A stretch of 64,000 nucleotides of DNA, from positions 1-64,000 of the forward strand of contig JBBDML010000003.1 of NCBI GenBank assembly GCA_040878345.1, in the 5' to 3' direction. A program made the translations under genes and the position numbers. The notes beneath the pieces were generated by a model. That model was not told the DNA's origin. It was given only the letters and a program-made list of their open reading frames with translations, and searched no databases. This stretch comes from ZC4RG35 sp040878345 (GTDB taxonomy: Bacteria; Actinomycetota; Acidimicrobiia; Spongiisociales; ZC4RG35). Shown piece by piece: positions 1 through 7,208 of this stretch (its first letter is position 1; each line of letters starts with the position of its first letter).

Positions 1-2
1 CA

Positions 3-167
3 TACGATCGGCTAAAGCGAGCCCTCCGCGCCGAGATCGACGAGGACGCGTGGTCAACGCTCTACTCGACAGTCAGCCGCCCCTTCCCCGAACCCGAAAC
101 TGGCCGCATCGCCATCAAAGTCATCAACCACTACGGCGACGAGGTCCTCAAGGTCTACGAGGTCTGA
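3..167 (+). CDS. C-terminal end of a probable site-specific DNA methyltransferase (partial)
   Basis: An open frame runs from the window edge to a TGA at 165-167 and gives about 54 residues. They end in a tail containing RIAIKVINHYGDEVLKVYEV. I recall this type of ending from adenine-specific DNA methyltransferases of type III-like (Mod/COG2189) systems; that is memory of a family, not a search result. No catalytic motif is visible because the rest lies left of the window. The gene is on the opposite strand to the next two genes and ends 117 bp from the end of the HEPN-like gene. It fits the defence-type content of this tRNA-Pro-bounded island. A different DNA-processing enzyme with the same tail cannot be excluded. 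Confidence 0.45.
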   Translation, partial: YDRLKRALRAEIDEDAWSTLYSTVSRPFPEPETGRIAIKVINHYGDEVLKVYEV

Positions 168-284
168 TGACTCCGGGATTCGACTTGGTCGCGTTCCGGG
201 ACTGAGTCGGTCGCACCCTATTCCTACCGCTGAGCGCCCCGTCAGGTAGAGGTGAGTGTCGTACCGACCTGGCAGGCTCGGCGG

Positions 285-1058
285 TCACAGGCTGGCCACC
301 AGCTTCTCTGCGGCGTCGATGCCCGGTGGTAGCAAGAAGACCGTCTGCCTCGCCTCGTCGAACTCGACTAACCGATGCGCGTGCATCTGGCGGAGGACCC
401 TTCGGTAGTCCTTGACCGCTGGGTGCTCGAGCCACCGCATCAGGTCGGCCACTGAGGCGGCTCCCGTCTCTGAGAGCAGAAGAGTCAGTGTCTGTTGTCG
501 CCAGGTGAGTCCGAGCCGCAACACCCGCTTGAGGTCGGCATTTGACCAGACCCAGGCAACCTCCCGCTGGACGAGAGCGTCGACTACGGCGGTGGCCTCA
601 TCTGTGGTGAGGGTGTGAAGGAGTCGAATCAGCTCGGCCACGAGCCACTTGGCCTCGTACAGGACGACCGTGGCGTCCATTTGGTTCGGATCCACGTCGC
701 CACCGGCGTGCCCGACCCCACGGTTGTTCCGGATGTCGTAGAGACCGATCAGGCGGCGGGGAATGAGGATACGGGCGGAATGGTTGGTGTCGGTCTTCGG
801 ATACTTCTTCTCCAGATCCAGGCAGGCGTTATTGAAGCGCTGGGGCTTGCTCGCCCTAGCTGGGTATTGGCCTCCGTTCAGATAGCCATCGACGATGCTG
901 TACGCCGCCTCGCAGAGTTTCCCACCGTTGAGTTCCGCCGGCTCCCAGCGCCGTTCTCGGTAGTTACGGACGATCTTCTGGAACGCATCCAGAAGATCTC
1001 CGCGTAGACCGGCGGGCAGCGCGCTGAGAGCCACCGTCGGAGATTGCAACGCCGTCAC
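285..1058 (-). CDS. HEPN-like (Abi-type) hypothetical protein
   Basis: This is a 257-residue soluble protein. Its centre has the sequence IRNNRGVGHAGG, an R-X6-H arrangement of the kind that forms the RNase active site in HEPN domains of abortive-infection and toxin proteins (RX4-6H). The surrounding helix-rich stretch (about residues 20-150) would be the HEPN-like domain. The last 100 residues look like a winged-helix or helical module (LRLGLTWRQQTLTLLLSETG). Its ATG overlaps the stop of the upstream gene by 4 bp (ATGA, 1055-1058), so the two are translationally coupled. The position inside a tRNA-associated island beside a probable DNA methyltransferase suggests phage defence. No homologue with known function is recognised, so the activity is inferred from the motif alone. 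Confidence 0.6.
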   Translation of the reverse strand: MTALQSPTVALSALPAGLRGDLLDAFQKIVRNYRERRWEPAELNGGKLCEAAYSIVDGYLNGGQYPARASKPQRFNNACLDLEKKYPKTDTNHSARILIPRRLIGLYDIRNNRGVGHAGGDVDPNQMDATVVLYEAKWLVAELIRLLHTLTTDEATAVVDALVQREVAWVWSNADLKRVLRLGLTWRQQTLTLLLSETGAASVADLMRWLEHPAVKDYRRVLRQMHAHRLVEFDEARQTVFLLPPGIDAAEKLVASL

Positions 1059-1579
1059 TGCGTGGCCGCTGCCATCATCCCCTGCACATACACGAGGCCC
1101 TCGTGGGTGAGCTTGTAGGTCTTTCGTGCCTGCTTCGACGCGCCGGCCTTCGAGAGTTGGAGGACTCGGGCCGGCTTCCGCTTGATCGCATTGGAGAGCG
1201 ACTCAGCGATGTTCGGCAACGCATGGCCGAGATTCTTCAACTCTTTCTGCAGCCGCGCCGACTGCCATGTGGACGAGCCCTGGACCGACTGGAACCAGTA
1301 AGCAGCGACCAAAGCCTTGTCCTCGCCGGTCTTGGGCTGGCACGCGTTGAACAGGTCGGCGAAATGCTCGAACACCGGGTCCTCGGCCGTGATGTCCTGG
1401 TCGGTGATCTCGTCCTCTTTGTCGGCAACACCGCCCGTGCCGCCGAGTCGGCCCGATTTCCCCACGGTCACGCCATAACGGTCGGCTGCCCAGCGGAGTA
1501 CCCGGCTCTGGGCATCCTCCTCCAGCTTGCCCAGCGCGCCAGCCACCACGGCCATTGCTTCTACTTCTGGGTCTGTCAT
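1055..1579 (-). CDS. Hypothetical protein, partner of the HEPN-like gene
   Basis: This is a 174-residue protein of unknown function and the first gene of a two-gene unit. The N-terminal segment EDAQSRVLRWAADRYGV recalls a short helical motif often seen at the start of actinobacterial hypothetical proteins. After an acidic linker (about residues 45-65) the C-terminal half is basic. It ends in KARKTYKLTHEGLVYVQGMM, which resembles a winged-helix DNA-binding region. The start ATG at 1579 has an upstream AGGAGAC. It lies 24 bp from an 18-bp inverted repeat that could be its own operator. Overlap with the HEPN-like gene argues for a toxin/antitoxin-like or sensor/effector pair, with this protein as the likely regulator. 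That role is inference. Confidence 0.55.
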   Translation of the reverse strand: MTDPEVEAMAVVAGALGKLEEDAQSRVLRWAADRYGVTVGKSGRLGGTGGVADKEDEITDQDITAEDPVFEHFADLFNACQPKTGEDKALVAAYWFQSVQGSSTWQSARLQKELKNLGHALPNIAESLSNAIKRKPARVLQLSKAGASKQARKTYKLTHEGLVYVQGMMAAATQ

Positions 1580-1603
1580 TTGAGTCTCCTATCGCCAGTG
1601 TCT

Positions 1604-1621
1604 GAGTAGACAATACTACTC
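1604..1621. promoter_or_regulatory. Inverted repeat upstream of the HEPN operon
   Basis: GAGTAG-ACAATA-CTACTC is a perfect 6-bp inverted repeat with a 6-nt centre. It lies 24 bp upstream of the start codon at 1579, where a promoter would be. It is a plausible operator for autoregulation. Two further copies of AGAGTAAC (1637-1644 and 1659-1666) lie just outside. Confidence 0.45.
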
Positions 1622-1850
1622 TACTTGGATAGGTGTGGAAGAGTAACCCTGTCCAGTAGCAGAGTAACTCAAATGGCGGGCGGCTTGATTAGTCCATCTG
1701 GATTGGGACTCCTACGCCCTATTGGGACGCAACTCGCAACAGCTCCGGCCCCCCTCCTCTTGGTGGGGCGAGGATTCCAGTCAACCCCGCTGGTGAACCT
1801 CGGTCTTCAGTATGCGAGACCGTCGCCCTGCGATGCAATCGCCGGATTCC
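1622..1850. other. Non-coding stretch left of the tRNA-Pro scar
   Basis: No ORF here has credible codon use or a ribosome binding site. The stretch links the HEPN operon promoter to the attachment-like region. The longer ORF on the plus strand (1625-1948) runs straight through the repeats and tRNA fragment and is not believed. Confidence 0.4.
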
Positions 1851-1872
1851 ATCGCACATCTATCGCACATCC
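1851..1872 (+). repeat. Arm-type direct repeat, left of scar 1
   Basis: Two adjacent 11-bp units, ATCGCACATCT and ATCGCACATCC, lie 114 bp upstream of the start of the tRNA-Pro 3' half. Equivalent paired units occur 59 bp after the same tRNA fragment and on both sides of the second fragment. This is the layout of integrase arm-binding sites around a recombination core. Confidence 0.55.
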
Positions 1873-1964
1873 GGTGCGATCCAGAGCAGTCTTTCGAGAT
1901 ACGCGAAACGCTCTGACCAGGGGTTGTAGTCCACGGCAGTCCACCTGAATCCGGCCCTCGTCCC

Positions 1965-2009
1965 TTCGGGACGCTGAGGTCGTCGGTTCGAATCCGGCCG
2001 TCCCGACCA
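1965..2009 (+). repeat. 3' half of tRNA-Pro(CGG), attachment-site scar 1
   Basis: The sequence reads as tRNA positions 32 to 76. It has a TTCGGGA anticodon loop (anticodon CGG at 1967-1969), a CGCTG stem strand, a 5-nt variable loop AGGTC, a T-arm with TTCGAAT and intact G53-C61, a CGTCCCG acceptor strand, discriminator A and encoded CCA (2007-2009). No matching 5' half (CGGGACG start, D-arm) precedes it, so it is not a functional tRNA. A break exactly at the anticodon loop is typical of tyrosine-integrase crossover sites. About 60 bp of upstream sequence is also shared with scar 2. Confidence 0.75.
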
Positions 2010-2067
2010 CAAAGGTGCTGGTCAGAGGCTTGCAGTCAGGCCCTCGGCCAGCACCCTCGATCGTTCC

Positions 2068-2089
2068 ATCCCGCGTCTATCCCGCGTCC
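2068..2089 (+). repeat. Arm-type direct repeat, right of scar 1
   Basis: Two adjacent 11-bp units, ATCCCGCGTCT and ATCCCGCGTCC, have the same pattern as those at 1851, 4815 and 5026. They begin 59 bp after the CCA of scar 1. Confidence 0.55.
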
Positions 2090-2241
2090 AGATACTGGTA
2101 GGCCGTCTTCGCTGCCCGCCGGGCGAAGCGGATACATTGGTGGCTCTTCTCATCCGAGTGGGGAGTGGCGGGTTCGGATGCGGGGTGGTGAGGGCCGGTT
2201 GGGCCAGGTGATTCCGCCGGCAGCGCGCTGGGGCGACGGTC

Positions 2242-3426
2242 TCAGCTCGTAGGAGCGGGATTCTCGATCGAGCGGGACTGCGTGAACCAGCCGTCGGCGT
2301 CGAGGGGTGCGTCGCCGTCGCCGTAGTGCGGCCAGTGCTGCTCGGCGAACATCTTGGCCACCAGCTGGCGCCTGCTGCGCACCCCGGTCTTCTCGAACAC
2401 CGACTTCAGGTAATCCTGGACGGTGTAGGGGGAGAGGTAGGTGGTCTTGGCGATCTGCTCGGTTGAGTGGCCCTGCAGGACGCCGGTGACGACGTCGCTC
2501 TCGCGCTCGCTCAGCCCATAGGCGCGAATCAGCAGCGGCGCGATCTGGACCGGGCGGGCCAGCTCGATCATCACGGCGACCTCACCGCTTGACCGGCCTT
2601 CGCGCTCGAGGCGCGCGGCGTGAATCAGTAGCCATTCGCCGCTGTCGGTGCGTACCCGCGCGCGCGGCAGGCGCGAGATCTCGTTTCCGTCCTTGAGGTC
2701 TCGCGCCAGCGCCGCGACCGCCCAGATCGCGTCGGAGAAGCGATGTTCAGACGGACGCCGGCCGACGCTTCCGTGAATTTCGCTGACCCAGCGAGCGGCG
2801 CCGGCGGTGAGCGCGGTGATGTGCCCGTCCGCGTCGAGCACGACCAGCCCGGGGGTGTCGGATGAGTGTTGCTGCTCGATCGCGGCCGCCAGCAGGCTCG
2901 TGCGCAGGCCCTCGGCGAGGTGCGGCCCGAGCGTGGCGACGAACTCGACCTCGCGCTGGTCGAACGCTGCCCTGTCGCCCCGGCGGTACAGCGCCAGCGC
3001 CCCCCAGCACGCCCCGTCGACTACCTGCGTGGCGCGCAGCTCGGCTTCGAACCCGTCCGGGCGCATCATCTCCCGATAGCGGTGGCTGCGCTCCGGCTTA
3101 CCTCCGGTCGCCGTCGCCAGGCTCGCGCCGCGAGTCTGGGCCCGAGCCAGGTCGCGGAACTTGTTGAAGTCCTCGACCAGGTACTCGTTGCGATGGATCT
3201 CGAGGCATTCCGCCGAGGGCATTTCCCACCATTCGGCGACCGACGTGGTCAGGAACATCGTCGCCGGGTCGGTCGTCCACCAGCAGAACGCGTCGAACGG
3301 GACGTGCTTGCGCAGCCGGTCGGCGATCGCCTGGCGCAGAGCGAACGAGTCCGACCGCGTATGCGCCAGCCGGACGATCTCCTGGCGGACGCGGCGAGCC
3401 CTCTGTGTGTCACGCATCGCGGCCAT
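2242..3426 (-). CDS. LuxR-family transcriptional regulator (GAF/PAS-like sensor plus HTH)
   Basis: This is a one-component regulator of about 394 residues. The C-terminal region LSERESDVVTGVLQGHSTEQ through KTGVRSRRQLVAKMF is a classic LuxR helix-turn-helix, including the conserved E and the TVQDYLKSVFEKTGV recognition segment. The N-terminal 180 residues look GAF-like (FDAFCWWTTDPAT; GALALYRRGDRAAFDQREVEFV), followed by a PAS-like stretch (LVVLDADGHITALTAGAARW). I place the start at the ATG at 3426 (3417 is the alternative). The upstream extension of the open frame overlaps the divergent GNAT gene and is not protein-like. It is divergent from the GNAT gene with about 100 bp between starts, so it probably regulates that gene. 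Both lie between the two tRNA-Pro scars. Confidence 0.85.
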   Translation of the reverse strand: MAAMRDTQRARRVRQEIVRLAHTRSDSFALRQAIADRLRKHVPFDAFCWWTTDPATMFLTTSVAEWWEMPSAECLEIHRNEYLVEDFNKFRDLARAQTRGASLATATGGKPERSHRYREMMRPDGFEAELRATQVVDGACWGALALYRRGDRAAFDQREVEFVATLGPHLAEGLRTSLLAAAIEQQHSSDTPGLVVLDADGHITALTAGAARWVSEIHGSVGRRPSEHRFSDAIWAVAALARDLKDGNEISRLPRARVRTDSGEWLLIHAARLEREGRSSGEVAVMIELARPVQIAPLLIRAYGLSERESDVVTGVLQGHSTEQIAKTTYLSPYTVQDYLKSVFEKTGVRSRRQLVAKMFAEQHWPHYGDGDAPLDADGWFTQSRSIENPAPTS

Positions 3427-3526
3427 TATCACGCACCGGCACGCCGCTGAGAACCCCAGCTTTCTGGGGAAGACGCCGCGCCGTTGGCCGCCTACGCTGC
3501 CCGCGAACACCGACCCAGGAGAGGAA

Positions 3527-4491
3527 GTGTCAGTCACAGACCAGCAACCCTCCCGAACCGTCGCGATCCGCCCACTCACGGAGGACGACCTCGACTTCGC
3601 CGACCGCATCATGCGGATCGCGTTCGGCACCTTCCTCGGCGCTCCGGATCCGATCGCCGTGTTCGGCGACGCGCAGTACGTCCGCCCCCGCTACCACGCC
3701 GCGCCGAGCTGGGCGTTTGCCGCCGAGCTCGACGGCGAGCTGGTCGGCTCAAACTTCGCGACCAGATGGGGAAGCTTCGCGTTCTTCGGTCCGCTCACCG
3801 TCCGCCGGAGCTCTGGGATCGGGGGATCGCCAGCCGCCTGATGGAGCCGATCGTCGACCTGTTCGACCAGTGGGGAGTGCGCCAAGCGGGGCTGTTCACC
3901 TTCCCGCAGAGCCCGAAGCACATCGGCCTCTACCAGAAGTTCGGGTTCTGGCCCCAGCACCTCACGCCGTTGCTGGAAAAGAGCATCTCCCCCGCGACCG
4001 AGACCGCCGAGCACTCCACGTTCTCGACCGCCACCGAGGGCGAGCGGGAGGCGATCCTCTCAGCCTGTCGCGAGCTCACCGACCAGATCTACCGCGGGCT
4101 CGACGTCTCGCACGAGATTATCTCAACCGATACACAGGGACTCGGCGAGACGGTGCTCCTGCGCGGCGGGCCCGAGCTCGACGGATTCGCGGTCTGCCAC
4201 TGCGGCGCTGGCGAAGCCGGCAGCGGCACCTGCTTCGTCAAGTTCGCCGCCGCGCGCCCCGGCCCAGAGGCGCCAGATCGCTTCGAGCGCCTGATCGACG
4301 CCTGCGAGCAGCTAGCGGCAGCTCGCGGCCTCGAGCGACTCGTCGCCGGCATCAACACGGCCCGCCACGAGGCATATCGGCGCCTGCTCGCTCGCGGCTA
4401 CCGCACCTGGCTCGAGGGCGTGATCATGCAACGCCCCACCGAGCCAGGCTACTGCCGCCCAGACGCATACGTGATCGACGACCTCCGCTGA
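3527..4491 (+). pseudogene. GNAT-family N-acetyltransferase, single frameshift
   Basis: The N-terminal part starts at GTG 3527 after AGGAGAGG and reads a GNAT fold (VAIRPLTEDDLDFADRIMRI ... FFGPLTVR). At about 3812-3816 the frame shifts. The following frame continues PELWDRGIASRLMEPIVDLF, with the acetyl-CoA-binding loop (RGIASRLM), and runs to the TGA at 4489-4491. Restoring one base, most simply a C in the GTCCGC/CGGAG context, gives exactly 322 codons (321 residues). That length suits a GNAT with a C-terminal duplicated domain. The rest of the reading frame is clean, so the lesion is either very recent or an assembly error. It is divergent from the LuxR gene and probably under its control. 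The substrate is unknown. Confidence 0.75.
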
Positions 4492-4814
4492 ACACGCCTC
4501 CCAGAGCAAGACGCGGACATGAGGCAGTGCTGCTGCTCTCACGACCCTCCAACAGCCCGCATGCGATCGGAAAGCTGGGCCGCTTCCTGAGCACACTGAT
4601 CACACTGCCCGGGGCGTTGACCCACTCCTGCAATCGCGTCAGCACATGCATCTCGTTACTCTCGATCGCTGTTCTCGAAGTACCGCGTGTCATCAGCATC
4701 AGTTGAAGATCGCGCCGTATGAGAGCTGCAGCCACGACGACACGAGAGAGGCGATCCGTCGGTTCCTCGAGGTCGCCTGACCCAGAAGACAGTCGACCTT
4801 CGGGTTCGCCTCCC
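4492..4814. other. Non-coding stretch with possible gene debris
   Basis: No complete gene is visible. A short frame just before the TGA at about 4778-4780 encodes KIAPYESCSHDDTREAIRRF and then LEVA. It reads like a real protein C-terminus without a start, so this could be the end of a gene deleted during island turnover. I cannot name the family. Confidence 0.3.
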
Positions 4815-4836
4815 ATCGCGCGTCCATCGCGCGTCC
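4815..4836 (+). repeat. Arm-type direct repeat, left of scar 2
   Basis: Two identical 11-bp units ATCGCGCGTCC stand in tandem and begin 114 bp before the tRNA-Pro fragment at 4929. That offset is exactly the same as at scar 1. Confidence 0.6.
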
Positions 4837-4928
4837 GTAGACGGCCACACCGGTCCGCACGCGTTGCCGCAACGCCTTGACCTGGGGTTATGGTCCACAC
4901 CAGTCCATCTCGGTCCACGTCGGGAGCC

Positions 4929-4973
4929 TTCGGGACGCTGAGGTCGTGGCTTCAAATCCCGCCGTCCCGACCA
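4929..4973 (+). repeat. 3' half of tRNA-Pro(CGG), attachment-site scar 2
   Basis: This is a second 45-nt copy from anticodon loop to CCA (anticodon CGG at 4931-4933, CCA at 4971-4973). It differs from scar 1 at a few T-arm positions. Position 53 is C opposite C61, which breaks the universally conserved G53-C61 pair, so this copy cannot be part of a working tRNA. About 60 bp upstream (4873-4928) also resembles the sequence upstream of scar 1, including repeated GTCCAC words. Confidence 0.7.
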
Positions 4974-5025
4974 AAGAGGGACATGCCGTCCTTCGGGGCG
5001 GCCTCTGGTTTGTGAGTCCGATCCC

Positions 5026-5048
5026 ATCCGCGCGTCCATCGCGCACAG
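5026..5048 (+). repeat. Arm-type direct repeat, right of scar 2
   Basis: Paired units ATCCGCGCGTCC and ATCGCGCACAG begin 53 bp after the CCA of scar 2. They match the arrangement downstream of scar 1 (59 bp). Confidence 0.5.
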
Positions 5049-5164
5049 CGATGCCCGGACCTCTGTGAATCCCCGGTAGATACCGATTGGCATCGGCGGC
5101 TGTGCGCACCGAATCCGGCTGGTGGCCGGTACGTGCGATATCGCCTCGACAGAAAGACTCTGGC

Positions 5165-5181
5165 TGCTCGCAATGCGAGTA
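5165..5181. promoter_or_regulatory. PadR operator O1 (autoregulatory)
   Basis: TGCTCGCAATGCGAGTA contains the perfect palindrome CTCGCAATGCGAG. It ends 10 bp before the padR start codon. Two near-identical 17-bp copies lie upstream of the cupin gene (5980-5996 and 6003-6019). A TAATGT at 5180-5185 could be the -10 element, which would make the padR mRNA nearly leaderless. Confidence 0.65.
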
Positions 5182-5191
5182 ATGTCGCGCT

Positions 5192-5893
5192 ATGAAACAG
5201 CCATCACCCACCACCTATGCCCTGTTGGGGCTGCTTGCTGCTAGATCATGGACCGGTTATGAGCTCACGAACCAGATTCGTCGCAGCCTGCGGTTCGTGT
5301 GGGGATCCTCAGAGGGTCATTTGTACCGAGAGCAAAAGCGCCTTATCGAGTTGGGTTGGGCGACAGTGGAGCGTGAGCCGGTAGGCAAGCGGCATAGGAA
5401 CCGTTACACGATCACTCCCGAAGGGAGGGGCGCCATGCGGGAGTGGCTGGGCACGGAGCCGGGTGAACTTCGTCTGGAGATCGAGGGGCTGGTGCGGATG
5501 TTCTACGCCGATCAGGGCAGCGTCGTGGACCTGCTCAATTCCATGGAGGCGACGGCCCGGGTGGCCCGATCGATGCGCGATAGGTTGCTCGGGTTCGTCG
5601 ACGAGTACCTCGAAGATGACGGACCGCTGTGGATGCTCGAAGAGGGCATGGGTGGCCCCGACCAGGAGCGTCTCATGTTCCACGACCGTCTCCAGTTCCC
5701 GGAACGCCTCCACGTCGTCACTCTTGTCGTGGATGTGAGCACCGCCCTCCTGGCCGACATCGAGACATCCCTCACCACCGCAGCCGAGGAGGTCAAAGGG
5801 TGGCCCTCGACCATCGATCCGGGAATCACTCCCCTGACCCGGAGACGGCTCGAGAACATACGAGATCGTGGGAGAGGTAGGACCTCCGCCTGA
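5192..5893 (+). CDS. PadR-family transcriptional regulator
   Basis: This is a 233-residue repressor of the PadR type. The N-terminal winged helix is clear: TTYALLGLLAARSWTGYELT, then GHLYREQKRLIELGWATVER, and the wing NRYTITPEGRGAMREWL (residues about 6-87). A long C-terminal helical dimerisation region follows, as in the larger PadR subgroup with a Vir_act_alpha_C-like domain. There is no Shine-Dalgarno before ATG 5192. The start sits 10 bp after operator O1, which supports leaderless translation and autorepression. The next two genes on the same strand carry two more copies of the operator at their promoter, so they are the likely targets. The inducer is unknown. Confidence 0.88.
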   Translation: MKQPSPTTYALLGLLAARSWTGYELTNQIRRSLRFVWGSSEGHLYREQKRLIELGWATVEREPVGKRHRNRYTITPEGRGAMREWLGTEPGELRLEIEGLVRMFYADQGSVVDLLNSMEATARVARSMRDRLLGFVDEYLEDDGPLWMLEEGMGGPDQERLMFHDRLQFPERLHVVTLVVDVSTALLADIETSLTTAAEEVKGWPSTIDPGITPLTRRRLENIRDRGRGRTSA

Positions 5894-5971
5894 CTTGACT
5901 TTCGGTCAACAGGCGCCGGTTGCAATCAAGACACATCACTTGGCCAGCGAGGGCTATTGACCTCGCCTCGC

Positions 5972-6019
5972 TTGACATCTGCTCGCAAAGAGAGTAGATA
6001 GGTACTTGCAATGAGAGCA
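5972..6019 (+). promoter_or_regulatory. SigA-type promoter with two PadR operators (O2, O3)
   Basis: TTGACA (5972-5977), a 17-bp spacer and TAGATA (5995-6000) form a near-consensus housekeeping promoter. Operator O2 (TGCTCGCAAAGAGAGTA, 5980-5996) fills the spacer. O3 (TACTTGCAATGAGAGCA, 6003-6019) covers the predicted start point near 6007. Bound repressor would block polymerase. It drives the cupin and VOC genes. Confidence 0.7.
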
Positions 6020-6104
6020 TACATGTGGGCGGTCGACCTGACTTGAGAGGTCGCCACCCGAAACCGGCTAGCGATGAGCCAGAGGAGCAGAGGAGAACCA
6101 ACCG

Positions 6105-6470
6105 ATGAGACAGACGATCGACGATCTACCGGTCGAGCTACATCTAGGCAATTTCACTACTCATTACGCCGAGTGGGGGGAAATGGCGGTCCGACATGCG
6201 CAAGTGCCCGCCGACACCGATATGTCTCCCGTCCTCGAGGGTTTGCCAGGCGACCGATGCCCGAGCCCCCACTGGGGCATGGTCCTGAAGGGATCGATCC
6301 ACCTTCGTCACGCCGACGGCACCGAAGAGACCACCCGGGCAGGTGAGTTGTACTACTGGCCGGCAGGGCACACGGCATGGACCGACGAGGATGCAGTCTT
6401 TGTGGAGATCGGTCCGGTGGGGCCGATGCGCCAGTTCAGTGAACACGCGATGAAAAAGCTGGGTGGTTAG
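6105..6470 (+). CDS. Cupin-domain protein
   Basis: This is a 121-residue single-domain cupin. Recognisable cupin elements are PHWGMVLKGSIHLRHADGTE (first motif, with the H in PHWG and the G/E positions) and GELYYWPAGHTAW (second motif, PAGH). These small cupins bind a metal and act as enzymes or sensors; the substrate cannot be told from sequence. The start ATG 6105 is preceded by AGAGGAGAA. The gene is the first in a two-gene unit with a VOC protein that begins 10 bp after its stop. The unit is controlled by the PadR-operator promoter at 5972-6019. Confidence 0.75.
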   Translation: MRQTIDDLPVELHLGNFTTHYAEWGEMAVRHAQVPADTDMSPVLEGLPGDRCPSPHWGMVLKGSIHLRHADGTEETTRAGELYYWPAGHTAWTDEDAVFVEIGPVGPMRQFSEHAMKKLGG

Positions 6471-6480
6471 CTTTCCACAG

Positions 6481-6975
6481 ATGGGTATTGCGACATACCG
6501 GTGCACAGTCCTCGACGTAGGTGATCTCACCGTCGCCTACAAGTTCTGGTCAGAAGTGACCGGCTTGGAGATCATCGGGAGCCCCGGTGGTTGGCATGGC
6601 CGTTTCGGCTATCTCGGCCGCAAGGAGCCATGGAAACACGAGTTCATCCTCCAGGTGGTCGACGCGCGCAGAGGTGAGTCGGCCAACCGGGTACACATCG
6701 ACCTCACCCCCAACGAAGGGATGGACCGCGCCATCGAGGACATTATTGCTCTGGGCGGATTGGTGAAGAAGCCACCGACCCTCTACCCAAGACCCGGATC
6801 GCATGGAGACGAACCGCCGGTCATCGAGTGGGCAGTGATGCAAGACCCGTTCGGCAACGAGTTTTGCTTGGTCAGCGAGCTCGGCCAAGAGGAGATCAAG
6901 GCAGTACTCGAGGCATCGAAGGCCGGCGCTTCCACCGATCACGAGTGGCGGGTGGCCGCCGGACGAACCTCCTGA
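6481..6975 (+). CDS. VOC-family (glyoxalase/dioxygenase-like) protein, copy 1
   Basis: This 164-residue VOC protein has the paired beta-alpha-beta-beta-beta halves typical of small glyoxalase-like enzymes (YRCTVLDVGDLTVAYKFWSE ... WAVMQDPFGNEFCLVSE). The open frame extends upstream to GTG 6463. I choose ATG 6481 because the paralogue at 20029-20523 starts at the same point (MGI-TYRCTV) and then has the same 164-residue length. The two proteins share long identical stretches (HIDLTPNEGMDRAI; AVMQDPFGNEFCLV). The gene follows the cupin by 10 bp and shares its PadR-regulated promoter. The substrate is unknown. Confidence 0.8.
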   Translation: MGIATYRCTVLDVGDLTVAYKFWSEVTGLEIIGSPGGWHGRFGYLGRKEPWKHEFILQVVDARRGESANRVHIDLTPNEGMDRAIEDIIALGGLVKKPPTLYPRPGSHGDEPPVIEWAVMQDPFGNEFCLVSELGQEEIKAVLEASKAGASTDHEWRVAAGRTS

Positions 6976-6990
6976 TAGACCCGTGCCGGT

Positions 6991-7107
6991 ATGTGCGCCG
7001 TCGGTGTCCACGAGAACCTGCCCCCTGGTCTCTCACCCGCTGACAACGAGTTGGACTGGCGGATGTTGATCGACAAACTCGCCGAGCTCGTCGAGGACGG
7101 CCACTAA
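6991..7107 (+). CDS. Small ORF, possible 38-residue protein
   Basis: ATG 6991 to TAA 7105-7107 encodes a short acidic peptide (MCAVGVHENLPPGLSPADNE ... MLIDKLAELVEDGH) that ends in an amphipathic helix. It starts 15 bp after the VOC stop on the same strand, so it could be the third cistron of that unit. No good Shine-Dalgarno and no known family are recognised. Confidence 0.35.
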   Translation: MCAVGVHENLPPGLSPADNELDWRMLIDKLAELVEDGH

Positions 7108-7208
7108 CCCCGTTCGCTGGACTGGGGCCCGCATCGTCGCCTCGATGGTGCTAGGTTCCGCGCCGATCCGACCGGGGCTCAGGGATCTAAAGGCGAGAGG
7201 AGAACGAC

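Noticed and set aside
615..1007. Plus-strand ORF antisense to the HEPN-like gene
   Set aside because: No ribosome site or family resemblance; it is a shadow of the overlapping minus-strand gene.
1965..2009. Functional tRNA-Pro
   Set aside because: Only the anticodon loop to CCA is present; no D-arm or 5' acceptor strand precedes it.
1807..2010. Minus-strand ORF beginning VGTAGFEPTTSASR-like
   Set aside because: It is the antisense translation of the tRNA-Pro 3' half, a well-known spurious annotation; the similar ORF at 4888-5214 has the same origin.
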